Positions 44,501-52,528 of a DNA stretch of 64,000 bases are shown one piece after another (the first letter of the stretch is position 1; every line of letters starts with the position of its first letter). Source of the DNA: an uncultured Bacilli bacterium (GTDB lineage: Bacteria > Bacillota_I > Bacilli_A > RFN20 > CAG-826). Under the pieces are notes generated by a model. It had not been told where the DNA came from, did no database searches, and saw only the letters and a program-made list of their open reading frames with translations. The stretch is from NCBI GenBank assembly GCA_944363525.1, contig CALVUF010000002.1, forward strand, positions 62,001-126,000, written 5' to 3'. Both the position numbers and the translations under genes were made by a program.

Positions 44501-44919
44501 GAATGGTCGACTTTGTTGACCCCTTCGTATCCGAGGTTGACCAGCCGTTTCTTCAGTTGGCTTAGATCAAGGATCGCCCCTTTCTTGACCAAGGTCGTCT
44601 CCTCGGCGAACCGTTTCGGATTGGGCAAAAAGCGGAGCACGGCGCTTGGATGGGTGACAAGGATTTTCTTGTTCGGCCGTAATAACTGATGGAGGCCATA
44701 TAGCCTTTGGGATAGCAATTCCCTAGAAGAGGAAAGCGACTCCGCTCGGAGCAATTCGTCGGCGGGGAAGAAGACCACTTCGTCCTCACTTAGGAAATTT
44801 AGCAGGAACTCATAGAGCCGTTGGGCATTGTATTGGTTGGAGGCGAGCAGGGCGTAATCGGTCGGCTTTTCCTTATATAAGGCGGCGAACAAAAGCCCGG
44901 CCCCCAAGGTCTCCTCCAC
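41521..44919 (-). CDS. mfd: Transcription-repair coupling factor Mfd
   Basis: This protein has at least 1132 residues: UvrB-like N-terminal domains, the RNA-polymerase-binding domain (LRPGDYVVHEYNGIGQF), helicase motifs GDVGFGKTEVAFRAAFKA and DEEQRFGV, the RecG-like TRG region and the C-terminal D7 domain. It removes stalled RNA polymerase and recruits UvrA. The GTG at 44919 has no good ribosome site. The same frame is open upstream to about 45003 and encodes ELLDRIKTLEVYKKLRLGQG, which looks like the true Mfd N-terminus, but has no ATG, GTG or TTG there. An AAGGAG-ATG lies in another frame. Confidence 0.95.
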   Translation of the reverse strand: MEETLGAGLLFAALYKEKPTDYALLASNQYNAQRLYEFLLNFLSEDEVVFFPADELLRAESLSSSRELLSQRLYGLHQLLRPNKKILVTHPSAVLRFLPNPKRFAEETTLVKKGAILDLSQLKKRLVNLGYEGVNKVDHSLQFASRGDILDVYTVAYPDPVRIEFWGDEVDSIRTFDPQTQESKQELTDCSILPATDIFLNDIELAQVEKAIDLRVAQAENLIAPELYDTLKATASDAKIRLSDHDYRPGLYKYFGLLEPCYSVLSYFRPELIYLCNSDAFSSAAEMLAKEANSYLTDLLLQGLCLPSVHQYLSFAEVVPPDSHVVKGEPFSTKPDDLIFQAHKIAVTGKSLSAILPTIQSYLSTNDKVVLCLSEPHQEKTVKDFLTDGKIEFEDVEGLSLPAGRVGFSRHGLSEGFEVPCLGVAYLSANELFGRRIVNSRFTSRFKEATILRSYEDLRPGDYVVHEYNGIGQFIDVQTIEIDGVHRDFLHIAYANNEYLYVPLEQFRLVRKYAGREGAAPKLSSLSSKEWERKKKKIKDRINELADRLIALYGARAKQRGYAFGPDDELQRQFEEEFPYRLTDDQQKAVDAIKADMEKPEIMDRLICGDVGFGKTEVAFRAAFKAIDNGKQVALLCPTTLLARQHYEVAMERFSSFGVHIALFSRLVPEATQKSNLKLIQEGKIDLIIGTHRLLSKDFKFHDLGLLIVDEEQRFGVEQKEWIKEKKKEVDVLTLSATPIPRTLQMSLVGIRPMSEINTAPSSRMPIQTYVTPFSPSVVDELIARELARGGQVFYVHNKVMSIYATAHKIASRNPQAKVGVVHGQMDKEEIESVMADFYDGKLNVLVCTSIVENGIDIPNANMIIVEDADTFGLSQLYQIKGRVGRGQRIAYAYLMYRPKKNMNEDAKKRLQAIQEFTELGSGYKIAQRDLMIRGAGDILGPEQAGFIDSVGLDLYLKMLNEAVTEKKNGKEEEPPKHKKLFDVDAYIPKEYANKSDKIELYQELEGIKTEAELNAFEKKLRDIYGRLPEEVKLLIIKARVDILSESIEFESVKEDHDLIFVTLSNEFTAISGIGNDLFNLLVPYLSRLSVSYSNKKLVIRLKKGKGDDWLKTLEKVLRSCIKAYESRVASK

Positions 44920-45004
44920 GACGAAACGGCCCTGGCCCAGCCGAAGTTTCTTATATACCTCTAGGGTTTTGATCCGATCGAGGAGTTCCGTATCATTCTC
45001 CTTC

Positions 45005-45562
45005 TTAGTTGTGGTGATTCATCGCGTAGGCGAAGTCATGCAAAAGATAATCGCGGATGGCCAGGGCCGCCTCTTCTTTGGCCCCATCGAGCTTGGTTTT
45101 CTCCTCGCCCCGGGGTTTGGACAAAACGAAGTCCGCCCCACCACGGGGAGGTTCGCCGATTCCGATCCGGATCCTTTTTATCTGATTGCTGCCGAGCCGG
45201 TCGATGATGTTCTGCATCCCCTTATGGGACCCGCTGGAACCGGCGGGGCGCAAGCGGATGACGCCCGGCTCCAAAGCCATGTCATCATAGACGATGAGTA
45301 AATCCTCGATGGCGATCTTATAGAAAGCCATCAGAGGCTGAACCGACTCACCGGATAGATTCATGAAGGTTTCGGGTTTTAATAGGATGACCTTATCGGG
45401 TAAGGATGGGTTATTGACTACGGCATAGACGCCTTTGAAGCCGGACTTATCGAAATCCACCCGGCACATGTCGGCGAAAATATCGAGGACCTCAAAGCCC
45501 ATGTTATGCCGTGTCCCCTCGTATTGGGGCCCAGGGTTGCCAAGCCCGACGATCAATTTCAC
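45005..45562 (-). CDS. pth: Peptidyl-tRNA hydrolase
   Basis: This 185-residue protein has the Pth signature IVGLGNPGPQYEGTRHNMGFEVLD with the catalytic His near residue 20 and the conserved KPETFMNLSGESV and RLRPAGSSGSHKGMQNI segments. It frees tRNA from drop-off peptides. It overlaps the flavodoxin gene by four bases and leads into mfd, the classic pth-mfd order. Confidence 0.97.
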   Translation of the reverse strand: MKLIVGLGNPGPQYEGTRHNMGFEVLDIFADMCRVDFDKSGFKGVYAVVNNPSLPDKVILLKPETFMNLSGESVQPLMAFYKIAIEDLLIVYDDMALEPGVIRLRPAGSSGSHKGMQNIIDRLGSNQIKRIRIGIGEPPRGGADFVLSKPRGEEKTKLDGAKEEAALAIRDYLLHDFAYAMNHHN

Positions 45563-46098
45563 TTCTCAGGTTCCTCCGCCAGGATTTTATGGGCGACGGA
45601 GAGGATCTTGTCGACCCCTTCCCGGTCATAATAATCAAGCGGCTCGTCAAGGAACTGCAAAAGGTTCTTATAGCCGATGTTGGCGTTAGGGTCTTCCTCG
45701 ATCTGCCGGAAGTACATCCGGATCATCGCCCGTTGGAGGAAATTTAGTTTGTTGATATCGAAGGAACCGCGGAGTTGGTAATAACGGACGTGGTAGATAT
45801 CGAGGATGTTGGCATCGATGATGACCGCCCGCCCTTCCTTGGAGGGGACGACCATGCCGGAGGAGAAGATGATGACGTTCTTCGATTCAAGGTCATCGTA
45901 ATGGGCCAAGAAATCAGAGACCCCTTTGATCTTGCCCCCTTGGATCCAGCCGCCGTAGATGATGAGGCCATAGTCATCGATGTTCTTCCATTTGAATTTC
46001 TTCAAGGGGAAGAGGTCGGCGTGGAGGGCCGAGGCCAAATTCTCAGCGTAACGTTTCGTCGAGCCGGTGTGAGAAGTGTAAAGAACTAAAGTTTTCAT
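45559..46098 (-). CDS. Flavodoxin-domain protein
   Basis: This 179-residue protein opens with the FMN phosphate loop LVLYTSHTGSTKRYAENLA and continues with IYGGWIQGGKIKGVSDFL and FSSGM. It resembles flavodoxin-like oxidoreductases of the HemG/protoporphyrinogen-oxidase-like group; no other haem genes are visible here, so I do not assign a substrate. It is the first gene before pth. An AGGATAT-ATATCCT inverted repeat (46105-46122) lies directly upstream and the ATG lacks a Shine-Dalgarno. Confidence 0.82.
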   Translation of the reverse strand: MKTLVLYTSHTGSTKRYAENLASALHADLFPLKKFKWKNIDDYGLIIYGGWIQGGKIKGVSDFLAHYDDLESKNVIIFSSGMVVPSKEGRAVIIDANILDIYHVRYYQLRGSFDINKLNFLQRAMIRMYFRQIEEDPNANIGYKNLLQFLDEPLDYYDREGVDKILSVAHKILAEEPEK

Positions 46099-46104
46099 AG
46101 CGAG

Positions 46105-46122
46105 AGGATATTACCATATCCT
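46105..46122. repeat. 7-bp perfect inverted repeat upstream of the flavodoxin gene
   Basis: AGGATAT and ATATCCT are separated by four bases and lie seven bases before the ATG, overlapping the likely -10. Candidate operator. Confidence 0.45.
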
Positions 46123-46138
46123 GGCTCCTTTTTACCCC

Positions 46139-46189
46139 TTGACTTGAAGTTAGAGTTCGCTCCAAGAAATCACCCATTTGCGGTGATTT
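46139..46189 (+). promoter_or_regulatory. MerR-like dyad and adjacent inverted repeat
   Basis: TTGACT at 46139-46144 is followed by a CTTGAAG...CTCCAAG dyad (46143-46166), the layout of MerR-family operators with a long spacer. No good -10 follows. A perfect 8-bp repeat AAATCACC / GGTGATTT lies at 46167-46189. No MerR gene is nearby. Confidence 0.3.
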
Positions 46190-46303
46190 ACGTCAATAAA
46201 CGCGAGATTACTAAACTGAGTTTATAAAACGTAGTTAAACCACCAAAGAAAGAACAAGCCGTTTTACGTATTTTTCCATATTTGCCTTCTATCGATTATC
46301 CGG

Positions 46304-46331
46304 TTGATTTCTCTACCGGTTGGAATATGAT
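46304..46331 (+). promoter_or_regulatory. Promoter of the TetR gene
   Basis: TTGATT, 16 bases, TATGAT (five of six), 44 bases before the ATG. CCGGT and ACCGG flank the spacer and may be part of an autoregulatory site. Confidence 0.55.
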
Positions 46332-46375
46332 AAATGGCGAAAACGAGAGTATATCGACACTAGGAGGTTTAGATT

Positions 46376-46996
46376 ATGCCGAGATCGCCCGAACAAAACC
46401 AAGCAGTCAAAGACAAACGGAGAACCAAGTTACTGGAAACAGCCTTGAAGATCTTCGCCATCAAAGGGTTCAACGCCGTCGCCATCGACGATATCACCAA
46501 CTCCAGCCGTTGCTCCCATGGTCTTTTCTATCATTATTTCGAATCGAAGGAAGACGTCTTCGCCGCCGTCTGGAACGAGATGATCGAAGCAACCAACGCC
46601 ATCCCTCCCTTAGAGGAAGCCTTAGCCAAAGGCGGGACCGCCGGGATCAAGACGATCTGCCAGTCCTACGATAAGTTCAAAGGGGCTGATATCCGAACCT
46701 TATACGCCGGCTCCATCTGCGTCCGGGCCTACCAAGCCAAAGGCCTCCCTTACGAAATCTACGAGAAAGCCAAGAAGTACGATCTGTCGTCCGCCCTCGA
46801 GGTTTTGATCGCCAAAGCCCAGGAAGAAGGCAACGCCATCGCCGGCAGCCCGGCCGAAATCGCCCGCGGCATCGCCTTGATGGTCGAGACCGAACTCCGG
46901 TTGGCCTGCGCCCCGCGCTCGGAAAAGAAGTTCACCTCCAGCGACGTCCTCTTCGGGATGCTGATGAAGAAACCCATCAGTGAGATCGACTGCTGA
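46376..46996 (+). CDS. TetR-family transcriptional regulator
   Basis: This 206-residue protein has the TetR helix-turn-helix at residues 10-60: RRTKLLETALKIFAIKGF, IDDITNSSRCSHGLFYHYFESKEDVF. The ligand domain is unremarkable. AGGAGG lies eight bases upstream. It ends one base from the convergent FGGY kinase; its targets are unknown. Together with dnaA, dnaN, ppdK and one exporter pair it belongs to the plus-strand minority. Confidence 0.93.
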   Translation: MPRSPEQNQAVKDKRRTKLLETALKIFAIKGFNAVAIDDITNSSRCSHGLFYHYFESKEDVFAAVWNEMIEATNAIPPLEEALAKGGTAGIKTICQSYDKFKGADIRTLYAGSICVRAYQAKGLPYEIYEKAKKYDLSSALEVLIAKAQEEGNAIAGSPAEIARGIALMVETELRLACAPRSEKKFTSSDVLFGMLMKKPISEIDC

Positions 46997-46997
46997 A

Positions 46998-48563
46998 TTA
47001 TTCGCCCCGGTCCTTCAAGGTCCAGTTGAATAGGAACTTGTAGGTCTTGCGCAACCGCTTATACAATTTGGTATAAACACCATAGAAGAGCTCGTCGTAA
47101 ATGGCGTGCTTTTCTTTATCTGGATAGAAAGTCTGACTGACATGGACCATGTTCTCGACCGCGGTTTTGGTGTCATGATACACCCCCACCGCCAAGAAGC
47201 CGGCGATGGCGGCCCCTAAAGAAGAGGTCTCGTTGGTCTGGACCCGGACGACCGGCTTGCCGAAGACATCGGCCGTGACCTGGCAGACGGCATCGGACTT
47301 CGAGCCCCCGCCGGCGATGCGGATGGCATCGAACTTCCGATGGAGTTTCTTCTCAAACCGCTCCATCCCCATCCGGAGCTCATAGGCGATGCCTTCAACC
47401 AAGGCTTTATAGACGTGGAACTTGGTGGTGCTGTCGGAGAAGCCGATGATCGAGCCTTTGACGCAGGGCTTCTCGAGTTGGCTCCCCCAATACGGCTGGA
47501 GCATCAGCCCGTCCGAACCAGGGGCGATCTCCGAAAGCCGCTTATCGTATTCCTCGGGGTCGACAATCTCGATGACCATGTCGTTGATGTTCATGGCCCC
47601 GAATTCCTTCAAGAACCAATTGATGGTCCAGTAGCCCCGATAAACCTGCAAATCTAAGTTAAAATATCCGTTTTGCACGCTGGGATAGCACGGAAGGAAC
47701 GGATAGGGTTCAATGTATTTCTTTGTGATCGTCTCCAAAGAGCAGGCGGTTCCATAGGACAAAGAGGCAAGGGAGGAATCGCAAACCCCCGAGCCTAAGG
47801 TCTCGCAGGATTTGTCCGACCCGGCGGCATAGACCGCGAGTCCAGATGGCAGACCGGTTTCTTCAGCGGCCTTCAAACTGATCTCGCCCAGTTTCGAACC
47901 GGCTGGACGAAGTTCGCATAGCTGGTCTTTCCGGATGCCGAAGATCTGGCCTTTGAGGTTGGTCTCCGGCTTCTTGTAGAACTGCTGCTTCCGGTAATTC
48001 AAAGGGTAATGGCCGGTGTAATCAGAAGGGGTATCGATGAGTTGGCCGGTTAGCCGATAAAGGAAATAAGTCGAGATGGCGACGTACTTATCGGCCTTCT
48101 CCCAACTTTCCGGTTCGTTCTCCTGATACCAATTGGCCATGGTCCGGCGCATGTTCATGTTGACCGTCTCGGTCATATGGACGAAGGAGAAAAGAAAACG
48201 GGAATGCCACGGCAATTTCCGTTTGTTATGAGCATAACGCTGGTCGAGCCAAAGTATGGCCGGACGGACGATATTGCAGTCTTTGTCGAGCAGAACGGCG
48301 GTGTCGCGGAAGCAGGTCATGGTGATTCCGACGACGCCAGGCAGCAATTCGACGTTCTTCTCGCTTAGCCGCTTGGTGCAATGGCAAAGGCATTGATAAT
48401 AGTAATCCGGCGATTGCTCGGCATAGCCCGGCTTCGAGGAGAAGTACGGGGGATCGTATTCCTCTTTCTCGCTGGCCAGGCATTGCCCGGTTTGATCGAA
48501 AAGGGAGGTCCGGACGGATTGGGTCCCGAAGTCGATGGTCAGTATCAATGGAGTGTGCTTCAT
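46998..48563 (-). CDS. FGGY-family carbohydrate kinase
   Basis: From the ATG at 48563 the protein has 521 residues and opens LILTIDFGTQSVRTSLFD, the ATP phosphate-1 motif of FGGY sugar kinases. ILWLDQRY follows, and IRIAGGGSKSDAVCQVTADVFG and SSLGAAIAGFLAVG lie in the C-terminal half. Xylulokinase- or ribulokinase-like enzymes share this; the substrate is not clear and no sugar pathway genes adjoin it. Sixteen codons further upstream are in frame without support. The ribosome site is poor. Confidence 0.88.
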   Translation of the reverse strand: MKHTPLILTIDFGTQSVRTSLFDQTGQCLASEKEEYDPPYFSSKPGYAEQSPDYYYQCLCHCTKRLSEKNVELLPGVVGITMTCFRDTAVLLDKDCNIVRPAILWLDQRYAHNKRKLPWHSRFLFSFVHMTETVNMNMRRTMANWYQENEPESWEKADKYVAISTYFLYRLTGQLIDTPSDYTGHYPLNYRKQQFYKKPETNLKGQIFGIRKDQLCELRPAGSKLGEISLKAAEETGLPSGLAVYAAGSDKSCETLGSGVCDSSLASLSYGTACSLETITKKYIEPYPFLPCYPSVQNGYFNLDLQVYRGYWTINWFLKEFGAMNINDMVIEIVDPEEYDKRLSEIAPGSDGLMLQPYWGSQLEKPCVKGSIIGFSDSTTKFHVYKALVEGIAYELRMGMERFEKKLHRKFDAIRIAGGGSKSDAVCQVTADVFGKPVVRVQTNETSSLGAAIAGFLAVGVYHDTKTAVENMVHVSQTFYPDKEKHAIYDELFYGVYTKLYKRLRKTYKFLFNWTLKDRGE

Positions 48564-48655
48564 AGGGTCGTGCTTGCCTATTTTATGCCAAATGGCCGGA
48601 ATAAATGCCACAAGTTATCGTCGGAAGGAAAAGTAATGTTTGGCCTTGCCATTTT

Positions 48656-48689
48656 CTTATTCTAAGAATAAGAGCCGGTGTGATAAAAT
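48656..48689 (+). promoter_or_regulatory. ppdK promoter region with inverted repeat
   Basis: An extended -10, TGA-TAAAAT (48681-48689), lies 45 bases before ppdK. The perfect repeat CTTATTC-TAA-GAATAAG (48656-48672) covers the -35 area and may be an operator. Confidence 0.5.
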
Positions 48690-48734
48690 CTTCGTGCTGG
48701 GTTAACTACCCATAAATGTCATTAGGAGGAAAAA

Positions 48735-51398
48735 ATGGCAGAAAAGAAGTACGTTTATTCCTTCAAAGAAGCCCATGAGGCCAATTTAGGCAAAGAGCTT
48801 CTTGGTGGAAAGGGCAAAGGTCTTGTCGAAATGACCGCCGCCGGGGTCAACATCCCCCAAGGCTTCACGATCACGACCGAAGCCTGCAACCTCTACTATG
48901 AATCCGGGAAGAAGATCCCTGATTCCGTGTGGGAAGACGTCGTCGCCCACGTCCACGACGTCGAGAAGATCAACAACAAAGCCTTCGGTGGCGGAAAAGG
49001 AACCCCTCTCCTCGTCTCCGTCCGTTCGGGCGCTCGCGTCTCCATGCCGGGCATGATGGACACCATCCTCAACCTTGGCTTGAACGACGAGACCGTCGTC
49101 GAACTCGCCGAAGCGACCGGCAACGAGCGTTTCGCTTGGGACTCCTATCGCCGCTTCATCTTGATGTTCACCAACATCGCTAAGGGGCATCCGCGGACCG
49201 ATATGGACGCCATGCTCGACAAGATCAAAGAAGACAACGGCTACAAGCTTGATACCGAAGTCACCACCGATCAGCTCAAGGACTTGGTCAAAGAATACAA
49301 GGCCTACTATAAGAAGACCTTCGGCGAAGACTTCCCGGCCGATCCGTATGTCCAACTCAAAGAGGCGGTCGCCGCCGTCTTCCGCAGCTGGGACAACCCC
49401 CGGGCCAACGTCTATCGTCAGATGAACGGCATCCCCTACGAATGGGGCACCGCCGTCAACGTCCAGACCATGGTCTTCGGCAACATGGGCGAAGATTCCG
49501 GCACCGGCGTCGCGTTCTCCCGCGATCCGTCCACCGGCGAGAAGAAGATCTACGCCGAATTCCTCCCCAACGCCCAAGGCGAAGACGTCGTCGCTGGCAT
49601 CCGCACCCCGCTTCACATCGACGAATTGAAGCGTCGTATGCCGGAAGTCTACGAAGAATTCATCGCCACCATCAAGCGCATGGAAAACTACTTCCATGAT
49701 ATGCAGGATATGGAGTACACCATCGAAAAAGGCAAACTCTATTTCCTCCAGGCCCGTAACGGCAAGCGCACTGCCCGGGCCGCCCTCCAGATCGCCTGCG
49801 ACCTCGTCGATGAAGGCTTGATCGATGAGAAGGAAGCCTGCCTCCGCGTCGAGCCGGCCCGTCTCAACGACCTCCTCCACCCGACCTTCGATCCGGCCGA
49901 CCTCAAGAAACACACCCCGGTCCTCAAAGGCCTCCCGGCCTCCCCGGGCGCTGGCACCGGCCATCTCGTCTTCGATGCCGATGAGTGCAAAGAAAAGCAC
50001 GATGCCGGCATCAAAGTCGTCCTCTGCCGGGCCGAGACCTCGCCGGAAGACATCATCGGCATGGTCAATTCCGAAGCTATCATCACCGCTCGTGGCGGCA
50101 TGACCTCCCACGCCGCGGTCGTCGCCCGCTCGATGGGCAAATGCTGCGTCGCTGGCTGCACCGATGCTATCATCGATGAAACCGCCCGCACCATGACCAT
50201 CGGCGACAAGGTCTACCACGATGGCGACGTCGTCTCCGTCGATGGCTCGACCGGTTATGTCTACGATGGCGAAATCGCCATGGTCCCGGCTGACCTTGGC
50301 GGCAACTTCGGCCGTCTCATGGGCTGGGCCGACAAGTATCGCCGGCTCAAGATCCGCGCCAACTGCAACACCCCGCTTGATGCGGATAATGCTCACAAGT
50401 TCGGCGCCGAAGGTATCGGTCTCTGCCGGACTGAACGTATGTTCTTCGCCGACGACCGGATCCTCAATATGCGTTCGATGATTCTCTCTGAGACCACCGA
50501 GCAGCGCGAAGCCGCGCTTGAACGGATCCGTCCGTATCAGGTCGACGACTTCTACAAGATGTACATGTCCGCACCCGACGACATGGTCTGCATCCGTCTC
50601 CTCGATCCACCTCTACACGAGTTCCTCCCGACCATCGATGATGCCAAGAACATCAAAGATTTGGCTGAAAAACTCAATGTTTCCGAGCAGAAAGTCCGCG
50701 ACCGGATCAACCAGCTCCATCAGGCCAACCCGATGATGGGCTTCCGTGGTGTCCGTCTCTGCGTCGCTTATCCGGAAATCTACCGTATGCAGGCGACCGC
50801 CATCATCCAAGCTGCCATCAAGGCCAGCAAGGACCTTGGCAAGGACGTCGAGCCGGAAATCATGATCCCGCTCACCGGCGAATTGAAAGAATTCAAGTTC
50901 GCCAAGAACGTCGTCGTCGAAGCGGTCGAAAAGGAAATGGAGAAGGAAGGCAAGAAGCTCCATTACCATGTCGGCACCATGATCGAAGTCCCGAGAGGCG
51001 CCCTCCAGGCTGGCAACGTTGCCAAAGAGGCCGAATTCTTCTCCTTCGGGACCAACGACCTCACCCAGCTCACCATGGGCTTCTCCCGTGACGATGCCGG
51101 TGCCTTCCTCCAATACTACTACGACAAGAAGATCTATGAGTTCGATCCGTTCCAGACCGTTGACGTCGAGGGCGTTGGCGAGCTCATCAAGATCGCGGTT
51201 GAGCGTGGCCGTGCGACCCGCCCGGACCTCCTTGTCGGTGTCTGCGGCGAGACCGGGGGCGACCCGGCTTCCATCATGTTCTATGATGCGGTCGGCCTCG
51301 ACTATGTCTCCTGCTCGCCGTTCCGTGTCCCGCTCGCTCGGTTGGCGGCCGCCCAGGCTTCCATCACCCATGAGCGTCAAGCCGCGGCCAAGAAGTAA
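48735..51398 (+). CDS. ppdK: Pyruvate, phosphate dikinase
   Basis: This 887-residue protein has the usual PPDK length: an N-terminal ATP-grasp domain (LGGKGKGLVEMTAAGVNIPQGFTIT), the swivelling His domain with GGMTSHAAVVARSMGKCCVAG (phospho-His near residue 457) and a C-terminal PEP/pyruvate barrel with GFSRDDAGAF and GVCGETGGDPASI. It interconverts pyruvate + ATP + Pi with PEP + AMP + PPi; in anaerobic Bacillota it often runs toward ATP. AGGAGG lies six bases upstream. Codon use is strongly biased to C-ending codons, suggesting high expression. Confidence 0.98.
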   Translation: MAEKKYVYSFKEAHEANLGKELLGGKGKGLVEMTAAGVNIPQGFTITTEACNLYYESGKKIPDSVWEDVVAHVHDVEKINNKAFGGGKGTPLLVSVRSGARVSMPGMMDTILNLGLNDETVVELAEATGNERFAWDSYRRFILMFTNIAKGHPRTDMDAMLDKIKEDNGYKLDTEVTTDQLKDLVKEYKAYYKKTFGEDFPADPYVQLKEAVAAVFRSWDNPRANVYRQMNGIPYEWGTAVNVQTMVFGNMGEDSGTGVAFSRDPSTGEKKIYAEFLPNAQGEDVVAGIRTPLHIDELKRRMPEVYEEFIATIKRMENYFHDMQDMEYTIEKGKLYFLQARNGKRTARAALQIACDLVDEGLIDEKEACLRVEPARLNDLLHPTFDPADLKKHTPVLKGLPASPGAGTGHLVFDADECKEKHDAGIKVVLCRAETSPEDIIGMVNSEAIITARGGMTSHAAVVARSMGKCCVAGCTDAIIDETARTMTIGDKVYHDGDVVSVDGSTGYVYDGEIAMVPADLGGNFGRLMGWADKYRRLKIRANCNTPLDADNAHKFGAEGIGLCRTERMFFADDRILNMRSMILSETTEQREAALERIRPYQVDDFYKMYMSAPDDMVCIRLLDPPLHEFLPTIDDAKNIKDLAEKLNVSEQKVRDRINQLHQANPMMGFRGVRLCVAYPEIYRMQATAIIQAAIKASKDLGKDVEPEIMIPLTGELKEFKFAKNVVVEAVEKEMEKEGKKLHYHVGTMIEVPRGALQAGNVAKEAEFFSFGTNDLTQLTMGFSRDDAGAFLQYYYDKKIYEFDPFQTVDVEGVGELIKIAVERGRATRPDLLVGVCGETGGDPASIMFYDAVGLDYVSCSPFRVPLARLAAAQASITHERQAAAKK

Positions 51399-51420
51399 TT
51401 CCTAGCCGTAATTTGACACT

Positions 51421-51453
51421 AAAGCCGTCTCTTTCATCGGAGGCGGCTTTTTT
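51421..51453 (+). terminator. Terminator of ppdK
   Basis: AAGCCGTCTC pairs with GGAGGCGGCTT (small bulge, one wobble) followed by TTTTTT. Confidence 0.88.
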
Positions 51454-52240
51454 GCTGCTTAAAAAGCCGAAAGAAGCGATGGAATGGCGTAAATGAGGCA
51501 TTATCTATATAAATAAATAAACGCGCGTAGAGAGGCCTGTTTAGAGCTTAGGAAAAGCCGATCTGGGAAGTGAGCCATATTCAAGGCCAAAGAATCCTTT
51601 CGGATAACCAGAATGTCGAGGGCCAATAAGGAGAGTCAGATAAAGCGGACAGCATAATTATGCTGTTAGGATATGCTTATTTCGGTAATTTTTTATTGTT
51701 TTACTATAAATACATAAAAATGCTAGGTTTAATCGAAGTTTTGTTGGCCAAATTAATAAGTGGATGAATATATAGGCAAATATGCATGCATTCTTAAGGC
51801 TACACAATGCTACATATTCAATTTGTCAGTACCAAGTATTTAAGTCAGGGCTGATCAGCAGCAAATGGCAGAAAACTACAAAGCAATATAAGCAGTTAAT
51901 TATCATTCTGTTTAGTTAGAGCCAACTAGACTAGCCAAAAATCTTTGGATTAAGTCAAATACTATGTGAATTATAAAAATCAGACACGATTTTTCATTGG
52001 CTTTCAAACATTTTTCATTATCAATTCTTCTTTATCACCACACTGTATTTTGATTAGTCAGTATCATTATCAATGCAAAAATATACCGATTAATACTATA
52101 TATCTATTAATTTGTTAAATGATAAGGTAAATCTGATTCGTGGTATGAGGTCTTATTTTTTGCTGTAAGCTGTAAGTCTGCTATGGAAAATACAATGAAA
52201 GCCGTTTCATTATTTTTTCTAGACTACAAAGCATAAAGAA
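51454..52240. other. AT-rich gene-poor island of about 790 bases
   Basis: No convincing reading frame, RNA gene or mobile-element gene is seen on either strand. From about 51660 the sequence is markedly AT-rich compared with its neighbours. It contains an 18-bp perfect palindrome (51649-51666) and, near the right end, a weak plus-strand terminator-like hairpin (AATGAAA / TTTCATT, 52194-52211, then ATTTTTTC). It may be decayed foreign DNA or a regulatory or non-coding RNA region. Confidence 0.6.
51649..51666. repeat. 18-bp perfect palindrome
   Basis: ACAGCATAATTATGCTGT reads the same on both strands. It lies at the border of the AT-rich island, about 250 bases after ppdK. Operator or recombination site are possible. 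Confidence 0.6.
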
Positions 52241-52241
52241 A

Positions 52242-52261
52242 ACCGCCTATTGCTAGGCGGT
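52242..52261 (-). terminator. Terminator of the mnmE-to-glmU gene run
   Basis: ACCGCCTA and TAGGCGGT form a perfect 8-bp stem with a four-base loop, followed on the minus strand by TTTCTTT, just after the 84-residue gene. Confidence 0.88.
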
Positions 52262-52270
52262 CATCTGAAT

Positions 52271-52525
52271 TTATAACGATGTCAACATTAGGTCGTTGTC
52301 AGGGCCAAGCTCACCCCGCTTCTGACCATTGATATAGATGTCGCCATAATCGTCAATGTGTCCGACTTCTTTTCCGGCGATCAGTATTTTTCCATCGCTG
52401 GTCATGCGAGCAGCCTTCTTTCCGGCGATATACCACTCGGAATCGCCGTCCGGAAGACGGGAAACATACCCCACCAACTGGTCGCTAAGGTAGATATTCT
52501 TACCGTAGCATTCCGTCACCAACAT
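52271..52525 (-). CDS. Small beta-repeat protein of unknown function
   Basis: This 84-residue protein has no signal peptide. Its sequence is a series of short strand-turn units with a Gly-Lys/Gln turn: SDQLVGYVS, AGKKAARM, AGKEVGHI, NGQKRGEL, with DGKI/YGDIYI strands between. This recalls 'beta-flower' style small repeat proteins, but I cannot name the family. It begins three bases after glmU ends, with the terminator behind it, so it is the last gene of that operon. Confidence 0.7.
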   Translation of the reverse strand: MLVTECYGKNIYLSDQLVGYVSRLPDGDSEWYIAGKKAARMTSDGKILIAGKEVGHIDDYGDIYINGQKRGELGPDNDLMLTSL

Positions 52526-52528
52526 GGC

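Noticed and set aside
46282..46674. Arg-rich plus-strand frame over the TetR start
   Set aside because: It is a frame shadow of the TetR gene, overlaps its promoter and has low-complexity Arg-rich sequence.
48786..50396. Long minus-strand frame opposite ppdK
   Set aside because: It arises from the strong C-ending codon bias of ppdK; the product is Asp/Gly/Val-rich without motifs.
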